A DNA stretch of 64,000 bases from Cricetomys ansorgei (GCA_026225945.1 JAMJFZ010000674.1:338501-402500); one strand, 5' to 3'; counted from the stretch's first letter, positions 1 to 13,512 are shown. Notes: generated from the letters alone by a model not told the origin. Made by a program: numbers and translations.

Positions 1-981
1 TGGGGGGGGGGGTTAATCTGAGCTGATTCTGAGATTCATGAAGCTCATATAAGAGCTATGTTCCTGAAAAGAGAAAGCAACACAGAGAGTAGCGTGGAGG
101 AATGAAACAGCAGGCTACATTCTGGACAGTAAGTATTTTAGCCATTTCTTGAAAGTGTGAGATTAAGAATATGTAAGAAAATGAGAGAGGAACTTGAAGA
201 AAACATCCAGTCTGGGTGTGGCGTGTGGCTCACACCTGTAATCCCAATATTTGGGAAACCGAGTCAGGGGCAATCACTGAGAGTTTGAGGCCAGCCAGGG
301 CAACATAGTGAATTTTGGGCTAGCGTGGCTTACAGTGGAAAGGCTACCATAAAAAGAACAAAAACAAAAACACGAAAGAGGAACGAGATTCCCAGGAGGA
401 TTTTGAATGTTATGCTCCTCAGTGTGAATCTCACTCCTTCTACAATGATAGGTTCTGATGATGGATAATTGTCATTACAATTATAATAGTCATGCACTAC
501 TAATAATAACTTGAGCTGAGTACTTTACATGAGTTTTCTTTTTTCAAATCTTTTATTATAGAAACTTGTACATATATGAAAAGGTAGGAAGAATGCTTAA
601 TGAACTTGGGTAATAGTCATTACTCAGCTTTGACAAGTATCAATGCATGTCAGTTATTCTCATGTCTTTGTCTCTATTTTCTGTTATTAATGTTTTGTCG
701 GCCTTGGGCATCTGGCTTAGGGCCTAACACATATTTTCTGTTGATACTTAACATGGTAACATATAGACTGGGTAAGTTAAAAGTCAAGAGGTTCAATTTG
801 GTTCCTGCTTCAGGTCTAAGGTTGAAACTTTATAGCTTGTGACAATCTTCCTTCTTTCTTACATTACCTTCTATTAATTAGTTAGTTACTTTAGAAATTA
901 ATTTTGACATGCTAGAGATTGAAGCTGGGACCCTATAAATGACAGGAAAGTGCTTTGGCTTGAACTGTTTCCCCAGGCTGG

Positions 982-1027
982 CTCGCTTTCCTTCTTTCTT
1001 TCTTTCTTTCTTTTTTTTTTTCTTTTT

Positions 1028-1103
<76 letters not shown>

Positions 1104-1196
1104 TCCTTCCTTCCTTCCTTCCTTCCTTCCTTCCTTCCTTCCTTCCTTCCTTCCTTCCTTCCTTCGTCCTTTCTTCCTTTCTTTCTCTTTCCTTCA
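982..1196. repeat. (CTTT)n/(CCTT)n polypyrimidine microsatellite
   Basis: About 215 bp of pure C/T on the plus strand: CTTT units to about 1103, then CCTT units to 1165. Mirror-symmetric homopurine/homopyrimidine DNA, able to form triplex in vitro (established for such tracts). Long frames across it are artefacts. Confidence 0.95.
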
Positions 1197-1455
1197 AGAA
1201 AAACATTTGTTTCATTTTGAATTGGACTCAGTAAGTCATCCAGGCTGTCTTTGAACTTGTGATCTTCCTGTCTCATCTTCCTGTGTAGTTAGCACTGTAG
1301 GTCTGTATCACTAGACTGAGAAATGATGCCTTCTTGCTAGAAGACTTCCAAGGCAGCATGATTAGAGCCAAGAGGCTCATATGAAACTTAAACGAACTGG
1401 ATTTTACAGTAGACCTATTAATGCAGGAATTAGCTAATCTATGCAAGTGATCCTA

Positions 1456-1780
1456 TGTCTGCTGCTGTGATGGCTTCACCAAAGAAGACATGGAGGCATA
1501 TTCATAGGTTGGAAACTCTGCCAGACCTCAGCAGAGGGAGCCACCATCATGGCAAGTGCCATAACTCGACTGTGGAATGCATCTGGGCTCAGGTGTTTTT
1601 ATTGACTCAGAACTCCTCAGGTGCTCTACTGATACCAGGTGCAGATCATAGGCAATTAAACGACCCCCACATAAATTCAACACCTGCAGACAATACAAAA
1701 CACCAAGACCTAGACAGACTCTCACCCAACAGTTCACAAAATAAAATGTTAAAAACAACTAAAAATAAACTTCTACAACA
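1456..1780 (-). mobile_element. Solo LTR of the same ERV family
   Basis: Third family member, sharing the 'gccagacctcagcagagg', 'ctgggctcaggtgtttttatt' and 'aacacctgcagacaatac' landmarks with the two LTRs of the element at 37-39 kb. Neither side shows a primer binding site or polypurine tract, so it is a solo LTR. Confidence 0.65.
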
Positions 1781-1799
1781 GTCCTGAGTACCCCTTAAA

Positions 1800-2490
1800 G
1801 GGACTACCTTGTCCTATCTCTTACTATCAAACAATGGGCATCAAATCTCGACATATTTCCAGTGGGACCACATTCAGAATCAGTTGAGACTGCATTATAC
1901 TTAGAAAAACTCTCCTCCCGAAACTCAGTGAAATACCACAATGCTTTGATCCTAGCCCATAATCTGAAGAGCTAAGAATTGGGCAGATCTAATTCCTACA
2001 ATATCATCTAGGGCCACTCTGTAGTTCACTGCTAATAGGTGGGTTGGCCTGGAGGCCCAAAGAGCTTCATCTTCTACTTAGTGGCTTGATGAAAATTGAA
2101 TATCTGAATGGAGAACTTTGGCATGGCATCTATATAGACTTGTCTCCTTTCTGAGCAAGGGTTCCAAGAGCATTCGGCGGGGGTTCCATGACCAGGTCTG
2201 CCCCCTCGCCTTTAACACACAACATTCATTCTGTTACATTGATTTTAAGTTATCTCCATTCTTAGACTTTTAACATTTCATGTATGCTGCTTCTATACTC
2301 TCCCCATCCTCATGGATTGTTCACAACTAAATAATGTATATTCATTTTGATTTGCAAAACTTTCTGCATATATGGATTCACTTAATCATCACCCCACAAG
2401 AATGAGACAGGCATTTTAATCATTGTTTTACAAATGAGGGAACAGAGATTGAGATGTTTGTATCACCTATCAAAAGCCACAAAACCAACT
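1800..2490. other. No gene seen
   Basis: Apparently single-copy or old non-coding DNA between the solo LTR and a B1/B4-like SINE at 2494-2620. Confidence 0.5.
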
Positions 2491-3149
2491 GGGCTTGGTG
2501 GCCCATACCTATAATCTTGGCACTTTGGAGGTAGAAGCAGGAGGATCAGGAGTTCAAAGACAGCCTTGGCTACATTCTGATATTAGGGCCAGCCTAGGCT
2601 ACATGAGATCCTGTTTTCACCTTTTTCTCTTTTTTAAGTCAAAAAATTAGTAATTGTTTCAGTCATGAGTTGATGTTTAATTTACAGTCTATGCCCTTTC
2701 CATATTGTCTTTTTATAACGGGAGCTCCTGAAGCATTATAAATAGCAAAGTATATAGTCATTGCCTGTTGAAGAGAATTTCCTAGCTGCAATGTAAGAAG
2801 GCATATTGGAATAGGTCGAATGGAGACAGAAACAACTAAAAGGCTGTAATTAGTCTAGGTGAGTCCTTCTCAAATTTTAATGTGCAGATGAATCACCGAG
2901 AGATCTTGTTAAAATGCATATTCTGATTCAGTTGGTCTGGAATGAAGGCCAAGATTTTTTGTCTAACAAGTTGCTGGTTGGCTGAAAGCCACATTCTGCA
3001 TAGCATGGGTGTAAGTGGGGGGTGATGAAAAAGCAGAGTGAAAAGACAGGATGTATAGGAATGGTTTGTCAAGACATCATACCACTCCCATTTTCCAGTG
3101 GATTCATAGGGAGAGTTACAGGAGTTCAAATAATTACTTGCCTAGGTAG

Positions 3150-3520
3150 CAACTGTGAGGGTTCATCTTGATTGGATTGAGAAATACCTGGGAGACTAGT
3201 AAGGCAAGCTATCTATCAGGGTATTTTCCAGGGAGGATTATCTAAGAGACGAAGCCCCACCCTAAGTGGGAGCAACACCTTCCCAAGGGCTTGATAATCA
3301 GATGGGGGAAAAAAAGGGAGGAGGAGTGCTAAGGAGGGCAGACATTCTCTCTGCTCCTTGACCACCAAGAAGTGAAGAGGCCCCTCCACTACACAATGCC
3401 CCCTCCTTGTCTGATCCAAGCACATGTGACTAGGTAGGTCCTGGACTCTCTAAAACCGCAATCCAAAACAAATCCTTCCATTGCGTGTGTAATAACAGAC
3501 ACACACACACACACACAAAA
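3150..3520 (+). mobile_element. Rodent interspersed repeat ('ttgattggattgagaaatacctggg' type)
   Basis: 'gagggttcatcttgattggattgagaaatacctgggagactagtaag', 'gaagccccaccctaagtggg', 'cttcccaagggcttgataatcagatggg', ending in an (AC)n run at about 3498. Relative of the 10-kb repeat. Confidence 0.55.
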
Positions 3521-3841
3521 GTAACCAACGACAACTAAGCTAGGACTAGCACACAAATCTGCTGATTTCTCATCCAACTCATTTGTCACAGAAGGGAGAT
3601 CCTGAAGTGCTGTCACTATGTATGAATTTCCTAGTGGCCCCAACAGCAAACATCTTGCACTACACATGTTTTAATTTGCATTTGTTTCATTTAACATTTA
3701 TTGTTTTTAATCTATCTTTAAATTCTTTGGAGGGGGTAGGGTGGGGACCTGGTACTATTTCTCTAGCATGAAGTTGAACATTTAAATAAAAGTCATGTCT
3801 TATTATATAATTTTATTATATATTTATTATTTATTATATAA

Positions 3842-3849
<8 letters not shown>

Positions 3850-3901
<52 letters not shown>
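3850..3901. repeat. (TA)n microsatellite
   Basis: About 26 TA units. Confidence 0.95.
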
Positions 3902-3903
<2 letters not shown>

Positions 3904-3909
3904 GTAAAG

Positions 3910-6900
3910 CAGTATTTTCAGGTATTAGGAATACTAAGATATTGAGGCCTCATAGAGAGTCAGGACCAGCCTGTGCTACATGAGACCTAGTCTCACAAAA
4001 AGAAAAAGAAGACACAAATTTTTTTAAAAAAGGATACATTCTTGATAAAATTTACAATAGTTTTCAAATATTGCTTATTTTGTTTATAATATAGACGTTT
4101 ATATTACACATAATTATGATGATGTATATAATATTTTCTTGATAAGTACTTTACTGATTGACTGCTGGAGTATTTCAATGCATCTCACAGACAGCATGCT
4201 GTTGCTAGCTATGTATTCATTAAGGACAGTTTGTTATTGCAAAACCCGAATGAATGTGAAGCCCACACAATCCTGAACGTAGGAGAGGAGGCCTGCTTTA
4301 CTTATTCCCACTGCCGGCTAGCTTATGCTCACCGACAAATTGATAAATCCCTTCGCTTCAGACTTCTTTGCAGAACCAGCGAGATTTTATTACTTTTCAA
4401 GATTAAAATTCTATGACTATTCCTTTTCTCCTAGGGACATATGAATTTTAAAAGGGAACAAATGTTTAATATCCCTAAGTTATCTGGCAAAGGAAAGTGG
4501 CTTCGGGGAGTATCAGCTAGAGCTGTGGGGACAAGAAGTATTGTCTACGGGTCCCAGAGTTACCCTCCCTTTTTTTGCGCAGCTGCCAAAACATGTTCAG
4601 TGAGGGCTGTCCTTGAGGACAACTGTCAATTGTGGCTCCGAGAAAAGCTAGTTCATGCCACCATTCGAGTTGGTTGTTAATTTTCAAAAGATTAAGTGGT
4701 TAAACAGCCCCAAGATCATCTATCTGAATTAAACTGGGAAACAGCCCTGAGGAGAAACTACTCTCTAGTTTCCTTTCAACGTCCATTTCTGAAGCATTCA
4801 AATGCCTTTAACTGCAAAAGGCTTTTTTTGTTTTGTTTTGTTTTTGTTTCTGGTAAAGTGCTTCGAGCTAAGTTAGGGACAGGCCAGTTTTTGGAAAGTT
4901 GAGTGCTGCCCTCTGCCGGCTGGCCGGGAGGAGGGAAGTCTTTCAGACACAACAAAAACAAAACCCCACACAGCCAAGTGCCTCAGAGGTGCAAGCCAGA
5001 ACCAACATAGTTTTGCAGCTTATTATTTTACCCACAAATATGCTTGCTTTTTTATGATGTAAGTAAAATATGATTCATAAATATGTACAATGTGGAAAAA
5101 GTGAATATGTGAACGTACAAATTTCCCATCATTTCTCAGTTCAACACCTCAGTGAATTTTTTCTTCCCTCCTTCTCTTCTCTTTTTCTTTTCTTTCTTTT
5201 TTTGTTTTGTTCTGTTTTTCTTTCTTAAAAATCAAAAATATTGAGGCAGAGAAGAAGCCAGAGCCCCACACAGACTCTATAACTTCATCCAACTCAGGCA
5301 GGAATCTCGGTCGCTACTCAGAATTATTGCAATTTAGTATCTGAGATATTAGGACATATCAGGCATCGAGACAAGGTTTGTTAAAATAAAAGTTTCAGAG
5401 ACCTGTGCCTGGAGTTTCTTATTTAAGAGATGTAAAGTGAGGCCCAAGAGTTTGCAAATTCCCAAGTGATGCTGTCAGTGCTGCCCTGAAGACCATGCTT
5501 AGAAAATCAGGGCCAAATGAAACAAGCATGGAGAAGTCAATCTGCCTGTTTCTTTGCTCAGGTACTACCGAGTGACAGCACACTTGGCTCTTTGAAGTCT
5601 CCAAAATTATGATTTGTATTTCCTTGTGTCTATGTTATTCAAAGTAGAAAAGGAGAGACTTGTGAGTGACATGGCTGAGGTTTAATCACACAGTTGAAGC
5701 AAGACACTGAAAGCAATGTAAAATGTTTCCATCCTGTATTTGCGACCTATGAAAATATGAGAAAAACATACCCTTTCTGGAAGCCAGGATGTCTGTCAAA
5801 TAGTTCAATCTTTCTGTGTGGTAATTTATGAAAATATATAGCATTCTCCATATGTACTATTTGGTCTAGCCGTCTTCTAGAAAATTACCATATGGACTGA
5901 ATTAAACATATTTTGCAAATGTATAATACGTGGAACTTCTCCATGTGTAGCCGGTTTGCTACCATGCGTTTTTACCCTCTAGCTTAGGAAAGATAGAAAG
6001 AAAAAAGTCTTCACTGCCCTTGTAGGCAGCCTTGATAGAGAGAAAGAGAGAAAGGAAGAAATTTTCACAGCCCGTTTTGGCTGTCCAAACCTTGGAGAGC
6101 AGGAGCTGCTAGTGAGTCGGACTAGCATTTCAGCTAAATACCCTCGAACTGAATTTCTCCAACTGATGTTCCTCTAAGCAATAACCAGACAACCAACCCA
6201 GCTCTCAGGGCCTCAATCTTTATATACTCTAAGCGAGGTTCCCAGAAGTCCAAATGGCACACAATCCCAAGGACAAGCTACACATGGCAAAACAGCTGCA
6301 TGTAACCAAATTATAGGTCCCGGCAACAAACAGTCCAAATCAAACTCATTATCATACACCAAATCTGGGATAGGAACAAAAACATAGTCCAAATACGATT
6401 TTGTGTTTTTAAAGAAATCAAAATAACAAAACTCCTTCCACTTGTCCCATTACATCCAGAAGCATAACCTAGCGAAATCACACTGAAAATAGCTTAACAG
6501 TTTAGCAATGGGAAGTTGGATACCTTCAGTGGAAAACTTTGTTCTGGAAGAAACCTTAGTGACAGGAAAAGAAATATGAGTGTAGAAATAGCAAGTGGTA
6601 GGTACTGTCCCTGCCCTTCACCACTGCTCTCAAATCCCCTGGGGTCACAGGGGATAAGTCGTGTACCATACACAGGAGTGGCATGGTAAAGTGTTTGCAA
6701 ATTGGTGGCACTCTATTGCTTATTCAGTGCTGTCACTCAGGCTTTGATGCTCTCCTGCCCCAGGAACAGGTTTTATTTCTGGGAAAGAGATGCTCTAAAT
6801 TGCCAATCCAAGCATTCCAGATACTATAATGTAAGGAGATATTATGCTAGATAAGAGGAAGGGCTGTCCAGTTTGTACACATCACCTTACAGTGGTGAAA

Positions 6901-7126
6901 TCAGTACCAGGATAAAGGCACCTTTATCTACCTTTGTCTACGAGCTGCCATATTGCTGGAACATGGAGATAGCTATGATACATTTAATGAAATGGCCCTA
7001 CTACTGCTATATTTGCATAAATGTTAAATTTTAGTATCTTTAAATTTTGGTTTAAGTACCAAATATGTTAATTTTTCTGAACAGAGGAAACATTTTAGTT
7101 TTGGAAGTCCAGAATCCTAAAGGAAA
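3910..7126. other. Non-coding stretch, few recognisable repeats
   Basis: No exon with splice signals found. 4230-4930 is more GC-balanced and repeat-poor than its surroundings and has two short open frames (61 and 79 codons), which I do not call genes. Candidate for conserved non-coding sequence if compared between rodents. Confidence 0.4.
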
Positions 7127-7132
7127 GGAAAA

Positions 7133-7964
7133 TGTAGATGTATATGTTGATTTATTAACTATTCTCTTGGGTTCATGACAGAGGACAGTTTATTCTTCAC
7201 TAATTCAATCCCCAATCCTAGAAGGTTTTAACCTTCATACAATCTAATCTCCAAAACTAAACCTAGAATGTTTCAGCCTCAGAGACTTACTGCTGACCGA
7301 GCTCACTCTGACTAGCTTCTTCTGAACTCAGAGATATACTGAACTCAACTGAGCCTTCTGATTGACTGATTCAACACACTCACTGTTCTGGCTCAAACTA
7401 TTCTCCAAGCTGACTCCTTCAAACTGATCTTCTGAGCCAGCTGACTGTTTCTGACTGATCTTTCTGACTTTGGCCAACTCTCACAACTTCTCTGACTGAA
7501 GTGCTCTGCTAAAGACTTCAAACTGACTCTCATTGTTAGCTGACTCTTTTTTCCCAAACTCACTCTTTCTGTCTGACACTGACTCCTTCTGCTGAACTGC
7601 CTCCATGACTTATCTCATTCTCTAAATGATTCTCTAAATGACTATCTGACTGAAATAACTCTCTGCTTCTCTTTGAGCTCTTGTCTGCTTCCACCTCACT
7701 TTTCTCTGAGCTCTGCTTCCACACACTGCTCCTACTTGCTTCCTTCTTGTCTGAACTCTGCTTCTGCTTCCTTCAACTGTTCCTTCTGAACTGAACTGTC
7801 TGTGAGCTCTGCTTCCCAGTGCTAAGATTAAAAGTGTGCCCCACCACTGCTTTCTGAATTGGGATTAAAGGTGTGTGTTACACTGGGACTAATGCATGTA
7901 CTAACATTCTTTCTACTCTAGAGCAGCCATCCTCCCAGATTAAATAAGTAAATGTCCCTCTACA
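7133..7964 (-). mobile_element. Solo ERV LTR, 832 bp, perfect 6-bp target duplication
   Basis: Ends are the inverted hexamers TGTAGA...TCTACA, flanked on both sides by ggaaaa (7127-7132 and 7965-7970). Inside is a long stretch dominated by ctgact/ctgaactc words and, near the right end, a B1-like 'gggattaaaggtgtgtg'. On the minus strand AATAAA lies near the 3' end. The 6-bp duplication fits class II (ERVK-like) elements. It resembles the abundant LTRs of cricetid rodents, but I cannot name the family. Confidence 0.75.
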
Positions 7965-8170
7965 GGAAAACCCTTGGAGATATGTTTTGTAGACTGCAGG
8001 CTCCAATGAAGCTGTCGGATCTCATGCTGCAGGGCACTAGGATCGAGCCATAACTCATTTGTGAAACAGAAATTGATCAGGAAGATGTCTTTACCTTCGT
8101 CTCAGAGATGATGTCTTGTCTGGATCCTGGTGTAATGTATTGATGCTTTCCAGGTGTGATTTTCAAGGTG

Positions 8171-8400
8171 AGAGAGGCTGGGGATTTAGCTCAATGGATA
8201 GTGTTCTGCTAGCACACACAAAGCCCTGGGTTTGTTCCCCAGAATTGCATAAGCTGGGTGTGCTTTGCAGACCTATAATCACAGGACTACACTAAGGAAG
8301 TAGAGGCAGGAGGTTCAGAAATTCAAGGTTATCCCTGGATACATAGTAAATTCATAGCCAAAACAAAACAACAAAATGAGATAGAGACAGGAGAGAGGAA
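8171..8400 (+). mobile_element. B4 SINE (ID head plus B1-like tail)
   Basis: 'gaggctggggatttagctcaatgg' ID head, 'aagccctgggtttgttcccc', then 'aagctgggtgtgctttgcag' and B1-like 'gtagaggcaggaggttcagaaattcaaggttatccctggatacat'. Confidence 0.8.
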
Positions 8401-8414
8401 AAGAAAAGAAGTAA

Positions 8415-8800
8415 GTGTGCCAGCATTTTGGCTCAGTGGGTAAAAGCAGTTAACAGTATGAACCTGATCTTCTGGGGATCTGTATTTGATCCCTAGAACC
8501 TACAGTCAGCATGCCTACTGACTCAGGAATGCTCATGCACCCACACTCACATACATGATATACAATACACGGAAGAATAACAAAATAAGTTTTTCAAAGA
8601 TGAGAAGGGGCCAGGGAAATGGCTCAGGGGGTAAAGGAACTTGCCATGCAAATCTGGTGACTTGAGTTCAATCCCCAAATCCCCAGTAAAGATGGGAGGC
8701 AATACATCACGTTTTTTTCTGACCTCCACACGTGATTCATGTCATGCACCCCCTCAAGTGTATGCAATCATACACAAATATAATAATGATAATAATAATT
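8415..8800 (+). mobile_element. Two B2/B3-type SINEs in tandem
   Basis: First at about 8420 ('tggctcagtgggtaaaagcag... gacttgatccctag' type), second at 8608 ('ggccagggaaatggctcagggggtaaaggaacttgcc', 'ttgagttcaatcccc', 'ctgacctccacacg'). tRNA-derived boxes are visible. Confidence 0.7.
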
Positions 8801-9551
8801 TAATATTTTAATAATTTAACATTTTAAAGTTGTAAAAAACATTTGAATCCCCTGCATCTTACAGGTCTTCAGACTTCATGCATTAGACATTTATCAGTAG
8901 CAATGTAGAAAAAAAATTCTTATTTGTTTTTCAGCACTTACCTGGCATATGAAGAATGTTTTCTATTATTTACAAAGGGGCCTCTAAATAATAATACATG
9001 CATAAATATCATACTCTGTATTTATTTCTTTTTATTCTTCCTCTTGACCTGGGAGGCATTACCAACACTTTGGTCCAGATAACTCTTTATTATGTAAGTC
9101 TCTCTTGTGCATTCTAGGATGTTTTAGTAGCATATCTGGTCTGTACTCACTAGATGCTCCATCACCCAGTTTTGACACACAAAATACCATGTACATTATC
9201 ACTTGCTCCCTGGGAGGCAAACATGTACCTGACTGACAGATAATTGCTATCCTCGAATATAAGCATCACGGAGACAGACCTGCATAAACTCCAGGTACCT
9301 GCAGGATTCTGGGTGTTTGTAGGATGTTTAGATACCTTTGGGATGTCTGGATGCCTATGGGATGACATAATGCTTGTGTGATGTCTGGGTACCTGTGTGT
9401 TTGGGCAATGAGGCCCAACTTCAGGTTGAACTTTTAAATGCTTAATTTTGGACTAATAGAGGCCAGGTGGGTGCCCATGATGCAAGCTGCCTACCACCAC
9501 AAAAAAATGGTCATGTCCATGGTCCATTCTCCCATCACTCAGGCTTGATTT

Positions 9552-9612
9552 ACCTCCTCCTCCTCCTCCTCCTCCTCCTCCTCCTCCTCCTCCTCCTCCT
9601 TCTTCTTCTTCA
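9552..9612. repeat. (CCT)n/(CTT)n microsatellite
   Basis: About 16 CCT then CTT units; purine-rich on the minus strand. Confidence 0.95.
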
Positions 9613-9994
9613 TTTTTTGAAGGTGCAGGGGTGACAGAGTGGACATAGGAGGAATGGGAAGAGGATATGATCACAATACATTGTACAGAACTCAAGTAAT
9701 TAATAAAAGTATTATGTTAAAAAAGAAAATGGACTCCCCCCCCCCGCCACCAGAAATCAGCTGTCAAAAGCTCTTCATCCAGGGTTTGGAGATCAGGAGC
9801 ACTTTAACACCTCCATGATGAAATGCTGACTAGTGGCTTTAGGTCTTGTGCAGGCACCAACAGCTGCTCTGACTTCATAAGGACAGCAGTTCATGAGGAC
9901 AGTTCATGAGGACAGCAGTCCTGTCATGTCCAGAAGACAGTTTCATCCCAATATCCCCTTCTTCCAAGATGTCCAGAGTCTTGGAGGAGGATAT

Positions 9995-10420
9995 GTGGGG
10001 TTAGTTAGCATTTATTTTCAACTTGACACAACTTGGAGTCGCAACTTGGAGTCACCTGAAAAAATGGGACAAAATTGAGTAATTACCTAGAGTAGATTCA
10101 GTGGGGCCATAGCTGTGAGATAATGTCTTTATTAAAGATTCATGTGGGAGGGCTCAGTCCACTGTGCATCATCCCTGCATAGAGGGATCTGTACTGTAAC
10201 AGAAAACTAGTTGAGCATGAGCCAGCCTGAGAGCCAGTAAGCAGCATTCCTCCATGTTTTCTGCTGCATTTTCTGCTTGAACTTCAGCTCCAACTTTCCC
10301 CAGTGAAGGTCTGTAACTTGGAAGTATAAGCTAAATAATCGTTTTCCTCCCCAACTTTCTATTTGTCATAATGTTTTATCACAGCAACAGAAAGCAGACA
10401 AGAACAGCATACAATAAAGA
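9995..10420 (+). mobile_element. Rodent interspersed repeat ('caacttgacacaact' type)
   Basis: 'tattttcaacttgacacaacttggag', 'tgtgggagggctcagtccactgtg', 'gagccagtaagcagcattcctccatg', 'taagctaaataatcgttttcctccccaact', 'tcacagcaacagaaagcagacaag'. A common rodent repeat; family name not certain. A related piece lies at 3150-3480. Confidence 0.6.
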
Positions 10421-11080
10421 TGTTCCATTTATGGTTGGATTGCTATGGTCTTTATGTATGTTTTTATGGTCTTTTATACTTTTCAGTAGCTTTCTTATGG
10501 TCCAGTGAGTTGTGTTTTAATTTTTTCATGTATTTTAATTTATTCATGTATTATTAAGTTCCTCATGAATATTAATATTAAAAAGAATATCTTTATAAAA
10601 GTAGCTTTTGTTTATTTTGCTGTTTGAACTTAGTTTCAAAGTTTCACTGTTTGTACTTAGTTTCAAAGTTTCACATGAGGTGAGGACATTTTTCCAACTT
10701 GTAGTGAGATTTACTAATTTGTAGCACTACAATAATTGCCTAAATGTAGTGCTCCCACTACAGCCTTTTAGCATTGTGCAGAATTATTTTAAGATTTTTA
10801 ATAGAAATAAAATTTTGCTTTTTCTATTATGAGGGTAGACATTACAATTGCTATATGCAGGTATGTGTAAATACTTTTGCATTTTATACTTACTTGTTTA
10901 TTAATTTTGCACCAGAACAAATATTCTTGGGAGAAGATGCAGCTCAGTTATTAGTAATTATCAACCATGCATAAAAATCCTAGGTTTCGTTGGCTTCATC
11001 ACATAAAAACAGGGTGTGTGTGATGACACACACCTGAAACCCCAGCACATGGAAGATGGAGGTAGAGTTAAAAACTGGTA

Positions 11081-11246
11081 GCCTGGTGGTGGTGGTGCAT
11101 GCCTTTAATCTCAGCACTTGGGAGGCAGAGGCAGGCAGATCTCTGTGAGTTCAAGGTCAGCCTGGTCTACAGAGTGCGTTCCAGGACAGCCAGGTTTACA
11201 ACAGAGAAACCTTGTCTGGAAAAAAAAAAAAAAGAAGAAGAAGAAG
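11081..11246 (+). mobile_element. B1 SINE
   Basis: Nearly full B1: 'ggtgcatgcctttaatctcagcac', 'gaggcaggcagatctctgtgagttc', 'cagcctggtctacagag', ending in an A run and (GAA)n. The 'ctctgtgagttc' variant argues against Mus. Confidence 0.9.
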
Positions 11247-12586
11247 GTTCAAGGTCATCCTTGGCTACATAGCAATCAGGAGACCAGCCTGTGATACCTG
11301 AGACCCTGTCTCAAAAAATGAAAATCCATAAAAACTTTCAGAATAAAGATAATTTAAAATAATTTTTGAAAAGGGGGAACAAACATTCTCAAAGTCATTT
11401 GTCAGACAAATGCTATTAGGGTAGGGCATGCTAGTGCACATACACAGGTATATATAATCCTTGTGCCTGGGAGGCAGAGGCAGAAAAATTGCCACAAATT
11501 TGAGGCCTGGTTTCTGCACTTTATTTTTCTCTGTAATAGGGACTAGGTCTTGGTGATACTGTTATAGCCAAGAGTTTAGACCTAAAACCAATGATTACTT
11601 TCATTCTCAGCACAATAGTATAAATATATTGAGTCATTACTATTAATTTGTCTAAAAAAACAGTGCCAAAGTATAGAGTTCAATGTTTCTTCTATCTCTA
11701 CACTGCAACTAATTTTCCACATATACGTATCTACTAAATGTGGGGACAGGACTTACTACATTATTCTTAAAAGCTGTCATGTTTACTTTTCATGTCACTG
11801 TGCTAAAATACCCCAGGAAAAGCAACTTAGTGAAGAAAAAGGTATTTTAACACATAGTTTGAGGTTACAGACTGTTTTGGTGATTAAATCACAGCAATAG
11901 GAGCTTGAAGCAGCTATTGACTGCTTGTGTTCAGCTCATTCTCTCTTCAATCACAACCCAGAGAATGGTGCTATTCACAGTGGGTGGGTCTTCCTTCTTC
12001 AAATAACTTAATCAAGATACTCCTCTCAGGCATACCCACAAGTCCTCTCCCAATTGATTCTAGCTCTCATCAAGTGTTGACAACTGAGATTAATCATCAC
12101 ACCAGTTTATACAGAAATATTATATAATTACAATTTCACCATGTGGAAAGTACTGTAACTATAAGCTTAGCTGGACACAGGGTTTGAGGGCTAAATTATA
12201 TCTTGGTGATTCACCATGTCAAGATAATTATTACTTTGGACTCCAAGTATCAATGATCAGGAAAATAACTACATTTATATTGACATATTATTTGAACTGG
12301 GGAGATAGCACAGTAATAGAGTACTTGCTTAGCATGCTTAAGACATTGGATTCTTTGTTTTTAATCACGTATTTCCTTATTTAGTATATGTGTATGTGTT
12401 GTGTGTCTCTGTGTGTGTGTGTACATGTCAGATGACAACTTGTAGGAGTCAGTTTACTCTACTATGTAGGTACCAGGAATGACCTCATCTTGTCAGGCTT
12501 ACTGGCTAATGCCTTTACCTGAGCTCTCTCTGTAACCAGATTCCAGCCGAACTAGAATCCTTCTACCAACTATACTGGATGCCAGT

Positions 12587-13407
12587 TGTAGGCAAAGGTG
12601 TAAATATAAGTGCTAATTTTTTATTATTCTTGTGGGTTCATGGCAAAGGCAATTTATTCTTTGCTAATTCAGTCCCCGGTCCTAGAGGATTTCTGACCCT
12701 GTACAATCTAATCTTAAGCTTAGACCTAGAAGGCTTCAGATTCCATACAATCTAATCTTCAAGGAGCTAGCTCAGACCTAGAAGGCTTCAGGCTCCTTAC
12801 AATCTAATCTGCAAACCTAAACCTAAAACATTTCAGCATATGAGAAATTCTACTGACTGAGCTCACCTGACTAGCTGTCTTTTGAACTACCTCTTTTTAC
12901 TATGGTCTGTATTGTGAACTCTGTACTGTAAATTGTAAACCATCTGCTTCTGACTCTCGCTCTGCATATTCTGGACCTGCTCTGCTCTTTGTGGATTCTC
13001 CTTCTGTCTGTGCACTGACTGGACCAACTCTTAACTCTCCAACTCTCCTCCTGAACTGACTTCTGAACTTAACTGCTACTGCCCTCTGTGAGCTGACAGC
13101 TTCCTTTTATATCTTGAGAGTTGGGAATGTACTCACTCTGACTCAATCTCAGACTTCACTCTGATTCAGTCTCACTCTTCATTATGCCAGCTCTTCACTC
13201 GGATTCAATTTCAGAGTTTGGGATTAAAGGCATCACTACCACTGCCTTCAGAGCATTTCATCTGGATCACACAGGGCTCTGAATGTGATCCCTTCATACA
13301 AGCCTTTGGATGTGATCCCTTCCTAGCTATTACACAGGACTTTTAATGTGATCCTTTGGTAGAGCAACCATGCTGCTGGATTAAAAGATTAAATGTTCCT
13401 CTCTACA
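12587..13407 (-). mobile_element. Second LTR of the 7.1-kb family
   Basis: Shares 'gggttcatg.ca.agg.ca.tttattctt', 'caatctaatct', 'gagctcac.ctgactagct' and the 'gattaaat.ttcctctctaca' end with the LTR at 7133-7964. It contains an extra internal duplication of the 'gacctagaaggcttcag' motif (about 12720-12795). No matching target duplication found; the left edge is approximate. Confidence 0.65.
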
Positions 13408-13512
13408 TGTCTCACTGCCCCAAGGCCCTGGGTTCTAGTCCTAGCACTTAGATACATAAATAAACAGATAGTTAAATAAATAAATAGATAAATAAATAAA
13501 TAACAATGCTCA

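Noticed and set aside
878..1276. KERKKERK and FLSFFLSF frames
   Set aside because: Translations of the CTTT/CCTT microsatellite.
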